Program-made: the position numbers and the translations under genes
Shown here: piece by piece, positions 36,219-45,069 of the stretch
Layout: each line of letters begins with the position of its first letter
How positions within the stretch are numbered: the stretch's first letter is position 1
Origin: Acidobacteriota bacterium
Lineage (GTDB): Bacteria; Acidobacteriota; Terriglobia; Bryobacterales; Bryobacteraceae
Assembly (NCBI GenBank): GCA_014584705.1
Contig: JACTMJ010000015.1
Span: 1 to 64,000, forward strand
DNA length: 64,000 nucleotides
Reading direction: 5' to 3'
The notes under the pieces: generated by a model
Told to the model about the DNA's origin: nothing
The model's input: only the letters and a program-made list of their open reading frames with translations
Databases searched by the model: none

Positions 36219-37537
36219 GCGGTTTCTCCCTGCGCGCCGGCCTCTTCGCGATTCATGGCCGCCGGGACGACATGCAGCACCGCAATCTCGTCCGGCCTGA
36301 ACAGACGCCGCGCCAGATCCTGGATCTCATCGGCGCTCACCTCGAGCAAACGCTGCATATCCCGGTTGATCAGATCCGGCTCCCCGTCGAATAGCATGTA
36401 GCGGCCCAGGGTGGTCGCGCGGCTCAGGCAGCTCTGCATCTGCGCCACGCGGCTTGAACGGATCATCGTTCGCGCGCGCTCCAGTTCGGCCTCGCCCACA
36501 CCGTCGCTCGCGAGTCGCGCAAACTCTGCCTCCACCTGCCGGCGCAGTTCCTCCGCCGTCACGGCGGGGTTATGCAGCAGGAAGATAGAGTAGCGGCCCG
36601 GTTCCCGGTAATCCATCGTGGAAGCGAACGGCCAGCCGAGCGACGCCTCAAACTGAATCACGCTCTGCTTCTCTTTCACCAGCGCTTGAAACAGGCGGCA
36701 ACTCTCGCCCGCGGTGAGAAGGATATCGAGCAGCACCAGCGTAAAGTAGTCCGCGGAGCGGCGGGCCGGGCCGGGATAGCCGAGCACCAGCCCCGGCACC
36801 TGCGCCAGGGCGTCCACCACGCGGCCCTGCGCGGGCGGCGCGGGCGAAGGCTCATCGAGGGCCGGACGCCGCGGCTGCGGTTGCGCGGGAATGTCGCCAA
36901 AATAGTCTTCCGTGAGCCGGCGCGCCTCTTCCGGGTCGAAGTCACCCGAGATCACCAGCACGGCGTTGTTCGGTGCGTAGTAGGTATGGAAAAACGCATC
37001 CACATCCTCGACGCTCGCCGCATCCAGATCCTCGAAGGAACCAATCAGCGAATGCGTATTCTGCCAGTTGGAATACGCCAGTTCCGGCCAGCGTTCGAGC
37101 AGCGCGGTCGCGTAAGGCTGGTTGTCGAAGGACATCAGCCGCTCCTGCTTCACGGCGTCCCGCTGGTTGTCCAGATTCTCCTGCGTCACCGCGAGGCCGC
37201 GCATGCGGTCCGCCTCCAGCCACAGGCCGAGGGCCAACTGGGTGGAGGGCAGCACTTCATAGTAATCGGTGTAGTCCCAGTGCGTGGACCCGTTCATCGT
37301 GCCGCCGTTTGATTCGATCAACTGAAAATGCATGCCCTTGGGCGCATTCGCGGAGCCCTGGAACATCATGTGCTCGAAGAGGTGCGCGAAGCCGGTTTTG
37401 CCCGGCACTTCCACGCGGCTGCCCACATCGAAGACCAGGTAAATGGCAACCACCGGCACGGCGGTATCGCGAGAGAGAACCACACGCAATCCGTTTGGCA
37501 GCGTGAAGGATTCCACGGGGATTTGAAAATCTTTCAA
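36215..37537 (-). CDS. M16 family zinc metallopeptidase, catalytic subunit, cytoplasmic
   Basis: The zinc motif HLFEH appears in GFAHLFEHMMFQGSANAP, with the glutamate region DNQRDAVKQERLM downstream. No signal peptide is present. I place the start at a TTG at 37537 preceded by CAGGA; a GTG at 37579 would add 14 residues and has no better site. It overlaps the non-catalytic partner by four bases and follows the PfkB gene on the same strand, perhaps in one operon. Confidence 0.9.
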   Translation of the reverse strand: MKDFQIPVESFTLPNGLRVVLSRDTAVPVVAIYLVFDVGSRVEVPGKTGFAHLFEHMMFQGSANAPKGMHFQLIESNGGTMNGSTHWDYTDYYEVLPSTQLALGLWLEADRMRGLAVTQENLDNQRDAVKQERLMSFDNQPYATALLERWPELAYSNWQNTHSLIGSFEDLDAASVEDVDAFFHTYYAPNNAVLVISGDFDPEEARRLTEDYFGDIPAQPQPRRPALDEPSPAPPAQGRVVDALAQVPGLVLGYPGPARRSADYFTLVLLDILLTAGESCRLFQALVKEKQSVIQFEASLGWPFASTMDYREPGRYSIFLLHNPAVTAEELRRQVEAEFARLASDGVGEAELERARTMIRSSRVAQMQSCLSRATTLGRYMLFDGEPDLINRDMQRLLEVSADEIQDLARRLFRPDEIAVLHVVPAAMNREEAGAQGETA

Positions 37538-37618
37538 TGGATTGTCCTGTATACCGAATTTGCGGACGCATCCCGGCACCCCGGCGTTCGTCCGCGGCCT
37601 TGTGCCGCGCCCCCCGCA

Positions 37619-38554
37619 CTACAAGGTCTCCACCCGCCTCACCGTCACCCGTCCCAGGATCTCTTCGGTCTCCACGCGGTTGGCGAACTCGAGACCGGGC
37701 TTCATCGCGGAAGCCGTGCCCGCCGCCACGCCCCAGCGCACGGAGTCCACGGGATCATGCCCTTCCTGCATGGCCCATGCGAGCGCCGCCGCCAGCGCAT
37801 CGCCCGCGCCCACGGGCGAGACCGCATCCACACGGGGAGGCTCCACCTCCCAGGTTCCCTCCGCCGTCGCCAGCACCGCACCCCGGCTTCCGATCGAGAG
37901 CACGACATTCGCGGGGCCCATCTGCCGAATGCGCTTCGCGGCCGCCACGAAATGCGTACGCGTGATCAGCACCGTATTCAGAAGCCGCTCCGCCTCACGC
38001 TGGTTCGGGGTGACCACGAACGGACCCGCCTCCAACCCCTCCTGCAGCTCCTCGTCATCCGCGTCGAGCAGCACCTTCACGCCCGCCGCCTTGCCGAGAT
38101 ACACGAGAGACCCGTACAGCGTGCCGCTCACTTCCCGCGGCAGGCTGCCGCAAATCATCAGCCACGAGGCGAAAGGCAGATGCGCCTTCACGGCCCGCTC
38201 GACGGCCTGCACTTCCTCTTCGGTCAACGCCGGCCCGCGCTCGTTGAGCTTGATCGTGAGGCCGGTGCGGTCAATGAGGTTTAGATTTGTGCGGATTTCC
38301 CCGGCGATCGGCACCGCCTCATAGGGAAAATCCACGGCATCGAGGAAGCGAACCAGCTTCTCTCCGCCTCTGCCGCCCGCGGGGCAAATGGCGAGCGTGC
38401 GCCCGCCAAAAGAGTGGATCACGGTTGAAGCGTTGATGCCGCGCCCCCCCGCTGAATCCTGCGTGGAGGAGATATAGCCGCGATCTTCAAAAGCGAGGCG
38501 ATCCACCGCTACGTTGCGGTCAATCGCGGGATTCATGGTTAGTGTGAGGATCAC
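37619..38554 (-). CDS. PfkB family sugar kinase, 1-phosphofructokinase-like
   Basis: The 311-residue ribokinase-fold protein opens with ILTLTMNPAIDRNV, as in 1-phosphofructokinase and tagatose-6-phosphate kinase. The sugar-binding GGRGINAS lies near residue 37, and SPVGAGDALAAALAWA holds the anion hole and catalytic Asp. Sequence style points to phosphorylation of a sugar phosphate at C1 or C6, probably fructose-1-phosphate or 6-phosphate. The start is the GTG at 38554, five bases after GGAGG; no PTS genes are near. Confidence 0.85.
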   Translation of the reverse strand: MILTLTMNPAIDRNVAVDRLAFEDRGYISSTQDSAGGRGINASTVIHSFGGRTLAICPAGGRGGEKLVRFLDAVDFPYEAVPIAGEIRTNLNLIDRTGLTIKLNERGPALTEEEVQAVERAVKAHLPFASWLMICGSLPREVSGTLYGSLVYLGKAAGVKVLLDADDEELQEGLEAGPFVVTPNQREAERLLNTVLITRTHFVAAAKRIRQMGPANVVLSIGSRGAVLATAEGTWEVEPPRVDAVSPVGAGDALAAALAWAMQEGHDPVDSVRWGVAAGTASAMKPGLEFANRVETEEILGRVTVRRVETL

Positions 38555-38644
38555 CGAACCTCCAGTGTAGCTGATGCGCACGGCGATCCTTTACGCGATA
38601 CGGTACCGGAGCGGGATCATCCGATTCAGCCCTGGTGCTATCCT

Positions 38645-39568
38645 GTGTTGTTGAGCGGCACTCATGAACCGGCGGCTTCGGAGTCATCCTCCAGTCGCAA
38701 CGCCTATCTCGCGCTGGCTTCCGTTTGTTTTTTCTGGGGCACCACCTACCTGGGCATCCGCATGGCGCTCGAGAGCTTTGCGCCCACGGTGCTGATCAGT
38801 TCCCGCTTTTTCCTCTCCGGCGTCCTTCTGCTGGCCTTCCTCCTGTGGCGCGGCTATGCCCTGCCGAAATGGGATGAATTGTGGAAAACCGCGCTGGCGG
38901 GCGTTGTCACGATTGGCGGCGGCAATGGCTTCCTCACCTACGCTGAATTGATGATCCCAAGCGGGCTTGCCGCCATCTTCGTCACGCTGGCTCCGTTCTG
39001 GTTCGTCGGAATCGATTCCCTGCTGCCGGGTGGCGCGAAGTTGCACAAGCCCACGCTGCTGGGGATGGCCGTCGGCCTCGTCGGCGCGGTGATACTGGCC
39101 TTGCCTGGGGAGAGCTACCCGCTCCCGGTGGGTGTCGTCGTGGCGGGCGCATTGATGCTGCAGGCGGGCAGCGCGCTTTGGGCCGGCGGCAGCATGCTGC
39201 AGAGGCGCGTCACGCGCGACGCCCACCCCTTCATGACTGGAGCGATTCACCAGATTGCCGTGGGCCTCGCCTTCGCCCCGTTCGCCGCGGGCGCGGTCTG
39301 GAGGCATGGATTTCATGTGGAAGCCCGCGCGGGCTGGGCCATGCTGTATCTGGTGCTCTTCGGCTCCATCGTGGGCTATAGCAGTTTCATCTACGCCCTC
39401 AACCGCCTGCCCGTGGCGATCACCTCGCTTTACAACTACATCAACCCAATTGTCGCCGTCATCCTCGGCTGGCTCTTTTACCGGGAACCGTTCGGCATCC
39501 GGGAAAGCGTCGCCATGCTGATCATTTTCACGGGTGTGGCGGTAGTGAAGCGCTTCTCTCCGCGCTAA
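38645..39568 (+). CDS. EamA/DMT family transporter
   Basis: The 307-residue protein has ten predicted membrane helices in two EamA repeats. The first begins LALASVCFFWGTTYLGIRMAL, and the second ends YINPIVAVILGWLFYREPFGIRESVAML. This pattern fits drug/metabolite exporters such as RhaT- or YdcZ-like proteins; the substrate is unknown. The start is a GTG at 38645 without a clear Shine-Dalgarno; a TTG follows directly. It is divergent from the PfkB gene. Confidence 0.9.
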   Translation: MLLSGTHEPAASESSSSRNAYLALASVCFFWGTTYLGIRMALESFAPTVLISSRFFLSGVLLLAFLLWRGYALPKWDELWKTALAGVVTIGGGNGFLTYAELMIPSGLAAIFVTLAPFWFVGIDSLLPGGAKLHKPTLLGMAVGLVGAVILALPGESYPLPVGVVVAGALMLQAGSALWAGGSMLQRRVTRDAHPFMTGAIHQIAVGLAFAPFAAGAVWRHGFHVEARAGWAMLYLVLFGSIVGYSSFIYALNRLPVAITSLYNYINPIVAVILGWLFYREPFGIRESVAMLIIFTGVAVVKRFSPR

Positions 39569-39749
39569 CTCGCCGCGCCTCCACCACAATGCTGGTGCAT
39601 ATCGCGCAGGTGGTTCATTTCAATCACTAACTCATTTATTTTGTTTGTATTAGAGGAAACCAGCCAATCCTTGCGCTCGTCGCAAGAGCACAGGCGATGG
39701 AAGCGCTGCTTCCAGCTTTCGCCGAATCGCAGGCACGGAGGTGAGGCAA

Positions 39750-40346
39750 ATGACTACCGGAAGATTCCGCTCCCCGCAACGGTTCTGGCGGACCACGACC
39801 CTGGCGATCCTGCTGGCCATTCCCGCCGCCCTGGCGACGGCCCAGAGCTATGATCCCCGCTGGCGCGGTAATGATGGCTGGTCAAACGATGATTGGAGAG
39901 ATGACGACCGCAGACGTGACGATTGGAGAGATGACGATTGGAGAAACGACGCCTACCGAAGAAATGATCGCGACCGGTTCCGCCGTTCCGCGGCCTACCC
40001 GCTCGACCCCCGTTTCCGGGAGCGCAGCCGCGACTACGGCGGGCGGCGCGGGGGACGCTTCGAGTTTCGCGGCCGCATCGACGATGAAGTGATCTTCTTC
40101 ATTCGCGGCGGTCAGGTCACCGTTCAGAATTACGCCGGACGCGGCATGCAGATCGAGCGCTGGTCCATGGACGACCGGCTCCCGGTGGGCCGCCCGGTGC
40201 GTCTTCACCTGGACCGCAAAGACGGCCGCGGCCGCGTACAGTTGCTCGAAGCGCCCAACCCGCGTAACAACTACACCGCCGTGGTTCGCGTTGTGGATTC
40301 GAAAGGCGGTTCGGACCGCTATCATTTCCGGCTGGATTGGCGCTAA
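39750..40346 (+). CDS. Exported Asp/Arg-rich repeat protein of unknown function
   Basis: The 198-residue protein has a signal peptide (TTTLAILLAIPAALATAQS). A low-complexity stretch of DWRDD repeats follows, encoded by about three imperfect copies of a 15-bp unit (39891-39950), and then a C-terminal beta domain (FEFRGRIDDEVIFFIRGGQVTVQNYAG). I do not recognise the family. The ATG at 39750 has GGAGG nine bases before it; a GTG at 39741 is an alternative. It is monocistronic and converges with cinA. Confidence 0.65.
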   Translation: MTTGRFRSPQRFWRTTTLAILLAIPAALATAQSYDPRWRGNDGWSNDDWRDDDRRRDDWRDDDWRNDAYRRNDRDRFRRSAAYPLDPRFRERSRDYGGRRGGRFEFRGRIDDEVIFFIRGGQVTVQNYAGRGMQIERWSMDDRLPVGRPVRLHLDRKDGRGRVQLLEAPNPRNNYTAVVRVVDSKGGSDRYHFRLDWR

Positions 40347-40378
40347 GCACCGGGGGCAACCAGGGTGCGCGGGCCGGG

Positions 40379-41653
40379 CTACCGGGCGGCTGGCGATTCG
40401 CCGTGCAGTAGTTCCATTCGCAGGAGATCGAGTGCGTACTGCGTTGCCAGACGGCGTACACGCACCCGGTCTCCGGTGAACTGGAAGCGCTTGGCCTTCG
40501 TTCCCGCAGCCGTAGCCAGACCGAGGTAAACCGTGCCAACCGGATTTTGCGGCGTGCCGCCATCGGGACCCGCAAAGCCCGTGACGGAGAGCGCATAGTC
40601 CGCGCCGGTGCGCTCCAGGGTGTTCGCGGCCAGGTCCAGCGCCACTTCTTCGCTCACCGCGCCGTGCGCCTCGATTCGCGCGGGATCAACGCCCAGCAAG
40701 CCCGCCTTCTGCGCGTCCGTATACACCAGGAACCCGCCCACAAACACGCGCGAAGCTCCGGCAACTTCCGTGATCCGCGCTGCCAGCGCCCCGCCCGTAC
40801 AGCTTTCCGCCACGGCTACCGTCGCGCCTTTCGCGTGAAGCAGTTGCACAACCGTGTCTTCGAGCGAATCTCCATTCTCTGAATAGATGCGCTCGCCGAG
40901 TTCGGCGCGAATCGGGTCCGCCAGCGCGGCGAGCATCGTCTCCGCTTCCTTCCCGGTATCCGCAATCGCGCGGAACTGGAGTGTAATGTCGCCCGCCGCC
41001 GCCAGGATGGTGGTTTCCGGGTTTGCGACCCGCGTATAGATCGGCGCGACGCGGTCGTCCACTTCCGATTCGCCCAGGCCCGCAATGCGAAACGTGAAGG
41101 TGCGCAGCACGGGTAGCGGGAAGTGGGCGCTCACGCGCGGAAGTACGTGCTCCATCACCATGGGCATGATCTCGCGCGGCGGCCCCGGCAGCAGGAAAAT
41201 CAGCTTGCCGTCGATTTCGAGCGCCTGGCCTGGAGCGGTGCCATGCGGATTGGGAAGCACCTCCGCGCCATCGATCACAAAGGCCTGCTTGCGGTTGCGC
41301 TCCGTCATCGGCCGCCCGAACTTCCGGAAACGCTCCCGAATGCCCTCCAGAATCTCTTCATGGAACGCCATGTTGCGGCCGAGAGCCATGGCCACGGCTT
41401 CCCGGGTAAGATCGTCCTCCGTGGGGCCCAGGCCGCCGGAAATCAGCAGCAGATCGCAGCGCACCAGGCATTCCAGCACGGCTTCGGAGATTCGGTGCAG
41501 TTGGTCGCTCACCACCTGCTTTCCGGTTACGGAAATGCCAAGGTTATTCAGTTCGAGGGTCAGAAAGAGGGAGTTGGTATCGGTCTTCTCCGGAGTGAGC
41601 ATCTCCGAACCGATTGCAATAATCTGTGCCGTGGGGCCCGCCGCGAGAGGCAT
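40379..41653 (-). CDS. cinA: CinA: nicotinamide mononucleotide deamidase / ADP-ribose pyrophosphatase-type protein
   Basis: The 424-residue protein has the N-terminal MoCF-like domain (IIAIGSEMLTPEKTDTNSLF, SGGLGPTEDDLTREAVA) and the C-terminal PncC amidase domain (VAVAESCTGGALAARITEVAG). CinA deamidates NMN in pyridine-nucleotide recycling and in some species is induced with competence. It starts one base after the stop of the TIG/NHL gene. Length is that of the full two-domain family. Confidence 0.95.
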   Translation of the reverse strand: MPLAAGPTAQIIAIGSEMLTPEKTDTNSLFLTLELNNLGISVTGKQVVSDQLHRISEAVLECLVRCDLLLISGGLGPTEDDLTREAVAMALGRNMAFHEEILEGIRERFRKFGRPMTERNRKQAFVIDGAEVLPNPHGTAPGQALEIDGKLIFLLPGPPREIMPMVMEHVLPRVSAHFPLPVLRTFTFRIAGLGESEVDDRVAPIYTRVANPETTILAAAGDITLQFRAIADTGKEAETMLAALADPIRAELGERIYSENGDSLEDTVVQLLHAKGATVAVAESCTGGALAARITEVAGASRVFVGGFLVYTDAQKAGLLGVDPARIEAHGAVSEEVALDLAANTLERTGADYALSVTGFAGPDGGTPQNPVGTVYLGLATAAGTKAKRFQFTGDRVRVRRLATQYALDLLRMELLHGESPAAR

Positions 41654-41654
41654 A

Positions 41655-42680
41655 CTATCCCGCCAGCCGCCCTCGGATATCGACATCCACGCGATAGATG
41701 GCGTTCGTCGTGGCGACGATTATCGTCCGGTTCGGCGCGAATGCCAGCCCCACAATGTTGGGGCCGGAGACGAAAAGCTCAGCATCGCCCGCCGGGGAAA
41801 TCTTCACAATACCCTTTCGGCCCTTGAGCGAACCCGCCACATAGAGATCCCCGTCCGCGCTGAAAGCCAGTCCCTGCGGACGCCCCAGGCCCCGGAAAAA
41901 CGGGGACACTTCGCCCTCTTTGTTCACGCGGTACACCGTGTCGTAGCTGGACGTGGTGGGGCCGGTAACGAACAAATCCCCGTTGTTGTCGAACGCGAGA
42001 TGGTAGGCCGATACGGAGGGCTCGATGGTGGCGTAGACGTAGATATTGCGGTCCGGGCTGATCTTGAAAATCGTTCCGCTTCGGTCGCCCGCGTACAGGT
42101 TTCCCATGTCGTCGAAGGCCAACCCCGTGGCGACGCCCATGCCCTCCACCCAATTCGTCATCGCGCCATTGGCGGAGACTTTGTAGATCACGCCATCGAA
42201 GCGGCTCGATACATAGAGCGTGTCGTCCTCGTCGAAAGCCAAACCGGTGGCATTCATCAGATCGCTCACGAAGGGTTTGGTGTCGTAGGCGTGGTCGATC
42301 TTGTAAACCGAAACCGGCGTCTTCTGCCCGCGGCTCCCGCTGAACGTCGTGTAGATGTTGCCGAACTTGTCGATTGCCGGATTTCCCACCGGGTGCAGGC
42401 TATCCGCGATCTGGATGCCAATTCCGCAATGGAAACGCGCCGGATGTTCCTCACCCGCGCTCACCACCAACTCGCCCACGGTGGCGTTCTCCGGCACCCG
42501 CACCATCAGGTAATTCTGCGAGCCCACGATAATCGGAGCGCTCACATCGCCGAAGCGAACCTGTGGCCTCTCGCCGGGAAACAAGCCGTCCCCGCGCACC
42601 TGAAATTCGCCTCCCACAATCGCCGCCGCCGGGCTGACGCTCGTGATTGCCGGGCCTTTTCTGTCGTTATCGAGTGCCAT
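41655..42680 (-). CDS. TIG/IPT plus NHL-repeat beta-propeller protein
   Basis: The 341-residue protein starts with an Ig-like TIG domain (PAITSVSPAAAIVGGEFQVRGDGLF). An NHL/SMP-30-type propeller follows with repeats such as GLAFDEDDTLYVSSRFDGVIYKV and GLAFDDMGNLYAGDRSGTIFKI. There is no signal peptide at the ATG at 42680; an upstream start would not add one. It lies between pgpA (4-bp gap) and cinA (1-bp gap) in one operon. Function is unknown; NHL propellers bind proteins or act as lactonases. A cytoplasmic place in this housekeeping operon is odd. Confidence 0.8.
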   Translation of the reverse strand: MALDNDRKGPAITSVSPAAAIVGGEFQVRGDGLFPGERPQVRFGDVSAPIIVGSQNYLMVRVPENATVGELVVSAGEEHPARFHCGIGIQIADSLHPVGNPAIDKFGNIYTTFSGSRGQKTPVSVYKIDHAYDTKPFVSDLMNATGLAFDEDDTLYVSSRFDGVIYKVSANGAMTNWVEGMGVATGLAFDDMGNLYAGDRSGTIFKISPDRNIYVYATIEPSVSAYHLAFDNNGDLFVTGPTTSSYDTVYRVNKEGEVSPFFRGLGRPQGLAFSADGDLYVAGSLKGRKGIVKISPAGDAELFVSGPNIVGLAFAPNRTIIVATTNAIYRVDVDIRGRLAG

Positions 42681-42684
42681 AGGT

Positions 42685-43197
42685 TCAATACAAATTGAAG
42701 CATCCCGCCATATAGAAAACAAGACCAGCCAGAACGCCCGCGGCCAGATCGTCCGCCACGATGCCCAGGCCTCCGGGCAGCGATTCGGCCTGCCGAACAG
42801 GCGGGGGTTTTACGATGTCAAAGAGGCGGAAAAGAAGAAATGCAATGCCGATGCCGGCCCAGTTGAGCTGCGTGGCAAAGGCGATGGTCACCCACTGGCC
42901 AAGCACCTCGTCCACCACGACATCCCCGGGGTCTTTCTTGCCGCGGCGCCGCGCGTGCGCACCCGCCGCCCAAATTCCCGGCAGCGTGAAGACCGCGATC
43001 AGCGCGATCAGCACCCACCGCCACTCCGCCACGTCATAGGTGACCATCGCGATCACCGGAAGCAGAGCCGCAAGCGCTCCTACCGTTCCCGGCGCTTGCG
43101 GAGACTTCCCACAACCGAACCACGTAGCGAGCAGCCAGGCGAGCGCGCGACGCACTTCGCTGATTGCTTTCAGGCGTTCCCTCGGCGAATCAGTCAT
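42685..43197 (-). CDS. pgpA: Phosphatidylglycerophosphatase A
   Basis: The 170-residue membrane protein has the PgpA signature: GCGKSPQAPGTVGALAAL near the N-terminus, then DPGDVVVDEVLGQWVTI with acidic metal-binding residues, then RLFDIVKPPPVRQAE. It removes phosphate from phosphatidylglycerophosphate to make phosphatidylglycerol. It overlaps yacG by eight bases and is followed by the NHL gene. Confidence 0.95.
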   Translation of the reverse strand: MTDSPRERLKAISEVRRALAWLLATWFGCGKSPQAPGTVGALAALLPVIAMVTYDVAEWRWVLIALIAVFTLPGIWAAGAHARRRGKKDPGDVVVDEVLGQWVTIAFATQLNWAGIGIAFLLFRLFDIVKPPPVRQAESLPGGLGIVADDLAAGVLAGLVFYMAGCFNLY

Positions 43198-43423
43198 CGC
43201 GCCGCCATTCTTCCGACGGGCGATCTTCGGGGCGCTTCTCCTCCGGCCTCGAAAGGCTTTCCATCTCGGAATCCGTCAGGGGACCCGGAATGCGGTACTC
43301 TTCGCTCGACCAATTGCCGAGATCAATCAAGCGGCAGCGCTCGCTACAAAAGGGAAATTCCGCATCGCCCAGGTAGACGGCCTTCTTGCAGATCGGGCAA
43401 GCGATGCTCTTCCGTTCGCTCAT
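43190..43423 (-). CDS. yacG: DNA gyrase inhibitor YacG
   Basis: This 77-residue zinc protein has CPIC (Cys9, Cys12) and CSERC (Cys26, Cys30), followed by RLIDLGNW, the YacG core that binds zinc and blocks gyrase DNA binding. The C-terminal half is charged and disordered. Its start overlaps the rimO stop by four bases. Confidence 0.93.
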   Translation of the reverse strand: MSERKSIACPICKKAVYLGDAEFPFCSERCRLIDLGNWSSEEYRIPGPLTDSEMESLSRPEEKRPEDRPSEEWRRDD

Positions 43424-44883
43424 CGCGCACCCGCCGGCACTGGCATGTGGAGACCTGATTTCAGCCGCTGGCTTACGCTGCTACTCGCGCTCCCGCCCTT
43501 GGAGGGAAGAATATTGAAGACCACCTGCTTCTCCGGCGTCACCTGGTTTCCCGGCTCGTCGATCACCTCGCCCACCAGGTCATAGTCATGCGCTTCGGTG
43601 ACCCGAACCAGGCGAATTTGCCCCGGCCGTACCTCGGTATCGTTAAAGTCGTTCAAGTAGACAACGCCGTCGATTTCCGGCGCCTGCCCCATGGAGCGGC
43701 CTTCCCACAGCAGATCCGTCTCCGCGGATGGGCCTTCCACCAGCACGCGCATCTCCTTGCCGATCATGCGTTTGTTGCGCCGTGCGGAGATCTTCCGCTG
43801 CAGCGCCATCAGGCGGCGCTGGCGGTTGTAAATCGTTCGCTTGTCCACCTTGCCGTCGAGGTGGTAGCTCTTCGCGGTGTCCTCGTCGGAATAGCGAAAC
43901 ACGCCCAGGTTGTCCACCTGAGCCGCTTCCACAAACTGGCACAGTTCCTCGAAATCGGAACCGGTTTCGCCGGGGAATCCGACGATCATGCTCGTCCGGA
44001 TCGTCACACCCGGGATCGTCGCGCGCATCCGCTCGATCAGCTTCAGGAAGAGATCGCCGTTTGACCCCCGCTTCATCCGCTTGAGCACCGCCGCGCTTGC
44101 GTGCTGCAACGGAATGTCGATGTACTTGCAGAGCTTCTCATGCGCCGCGATGGTTTCGAGCAACTCCGTTGTCACCCGGTTCGGGTAGGCATAGAGGAAT
44201 CGTACCCAGGCTTCCTGCGAAGTGGGAATGGCGGCCAGGCGCGCAAGCAACTGCGCGAGTCCATTCTTCATGCCGAGATCGCCGCCGTAGCTGGTGGTGT
44301 CCTGCCCGATAAGGTTCACTTCGCGCACGCCTTGCGCGAACATGCGCGTCACCTCGCTCACCACGCTTTCGAAGCGCCGGCTGCGGAAACTGCCGCGATA
44401 CTGCGGGATCACGCAGAACGTGCACGGATGATCGCAGCCCTCAATCACCTTCACATAGGCGGAATGCCGGGGCGTGGTGAACACGCGCGGCGTGAGGTCG
44501 TGGTAGAGGTAGGGCGCGGAGGCGGCATCCTTCGGTTCAAGGCCCTCGCAAAGCGGGGCGATCTTTTCAAGCTCGTTCGTCCCGAGCACCGCGTCCACTT
44601 CGGGCAGCATCGTGCGGATATCGTCGCGATAGCGCTCCACCAGGCAGCCCGCCACCACCAAGCGTTGCGCTTTGCCCGTCTTCTTGAACTCCGCCATCTC
44701 CAGAATCGTGTTGACGGACTCTTCCTTCGCCGGGTCAATAAAGCTGCACGTGTTCACGACGATCACGTCCGCGTCCTCGGGCGCGGCGGTGAGTTCGTGA
44801 CCGTGGGCAAGCAAATCGCCCATCATCACTTCCGTATCCACAAGATTCTTGGGACACCCTAAACTGACAAAACCAATTTTCAC
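43420..44883 (-). CDS. rimO: Ribosomal protein S12 methylthiotransferase RimO
   Basis: The 487-residue radical SAM enzyme has the UPF0004 cluster cysteines (Cys10, Cys46, Cys80), the SAM cluster motif CDHPCTFC (Cys150, 154, 157), and a TRAM domain near the C-terminus. The opening KIGFVSLGCPKNLVDTEVM separates it from MiaB. It methylthiolates Asp in ribosomal protein S12. It is the first gene of the operon rimO-yacG-pgpA-NHL-cinA. The last 40 residues extend past the usual end. Confidence 0.95.
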   Translation of the reverse strand: MKIGFVSLGCPKNLVDTEVMMGDLLAHGHELTAAPEDADVIVVNTCSFIDPAKEESVNTILEMAEFKKTGKAQRLVVAGCLVERYRDDIRTMLPEVDAVLGTNELEKIAPLCEGLEPKDAASAPYLYHDLTPRVFTTPRHSAYVKVIEGCDHPCTFCVIPQYRGSFRSRRFESVVSEVTRMFAQGVREVNLIGQDTTSYGGDLGMKNGLAQLLARLAAIPTSQEAWVRFLYAYPNRVTTELLETIAAHEKLCKYIDIPLQHASAAVLKRMKRGSNGDLFLKLIERMRATIPGVTIRTSMIVGFPGETGSDFEELCQFVEAAQVDNLGVFRYSDEDTAKSYHLDGKVDKRTIYNRQRRLMALQRKISARRNKRMIGKEMRVLVEGPSAETDLLWEGRSMGQAPEIDGVVYLNDFNDTEVRPGQIRLVRVTEAHDYDLVGEVIDEPGNQVTPEKQVVFNILPSKGGSASSSVSQRLKSGLHMPVPAGAR

Positions 44884-45069
44884 GAGAGCATGTTCCGGGG
44901 TGGGGCTTAAGTTGTTGTGTTCTCTTCAGGATATCATGGGGCGCTTCCCCGCCATTTTTCGCGCCACGCCGGCAGCCGACCTGGCCGGACACCGCGCATG
45001 CTCAAGCCGGAACGGTTCCTCATCATTCGCATGAGGGGCGAGAATCCGGATTTGCTATTATTGCGGCGA

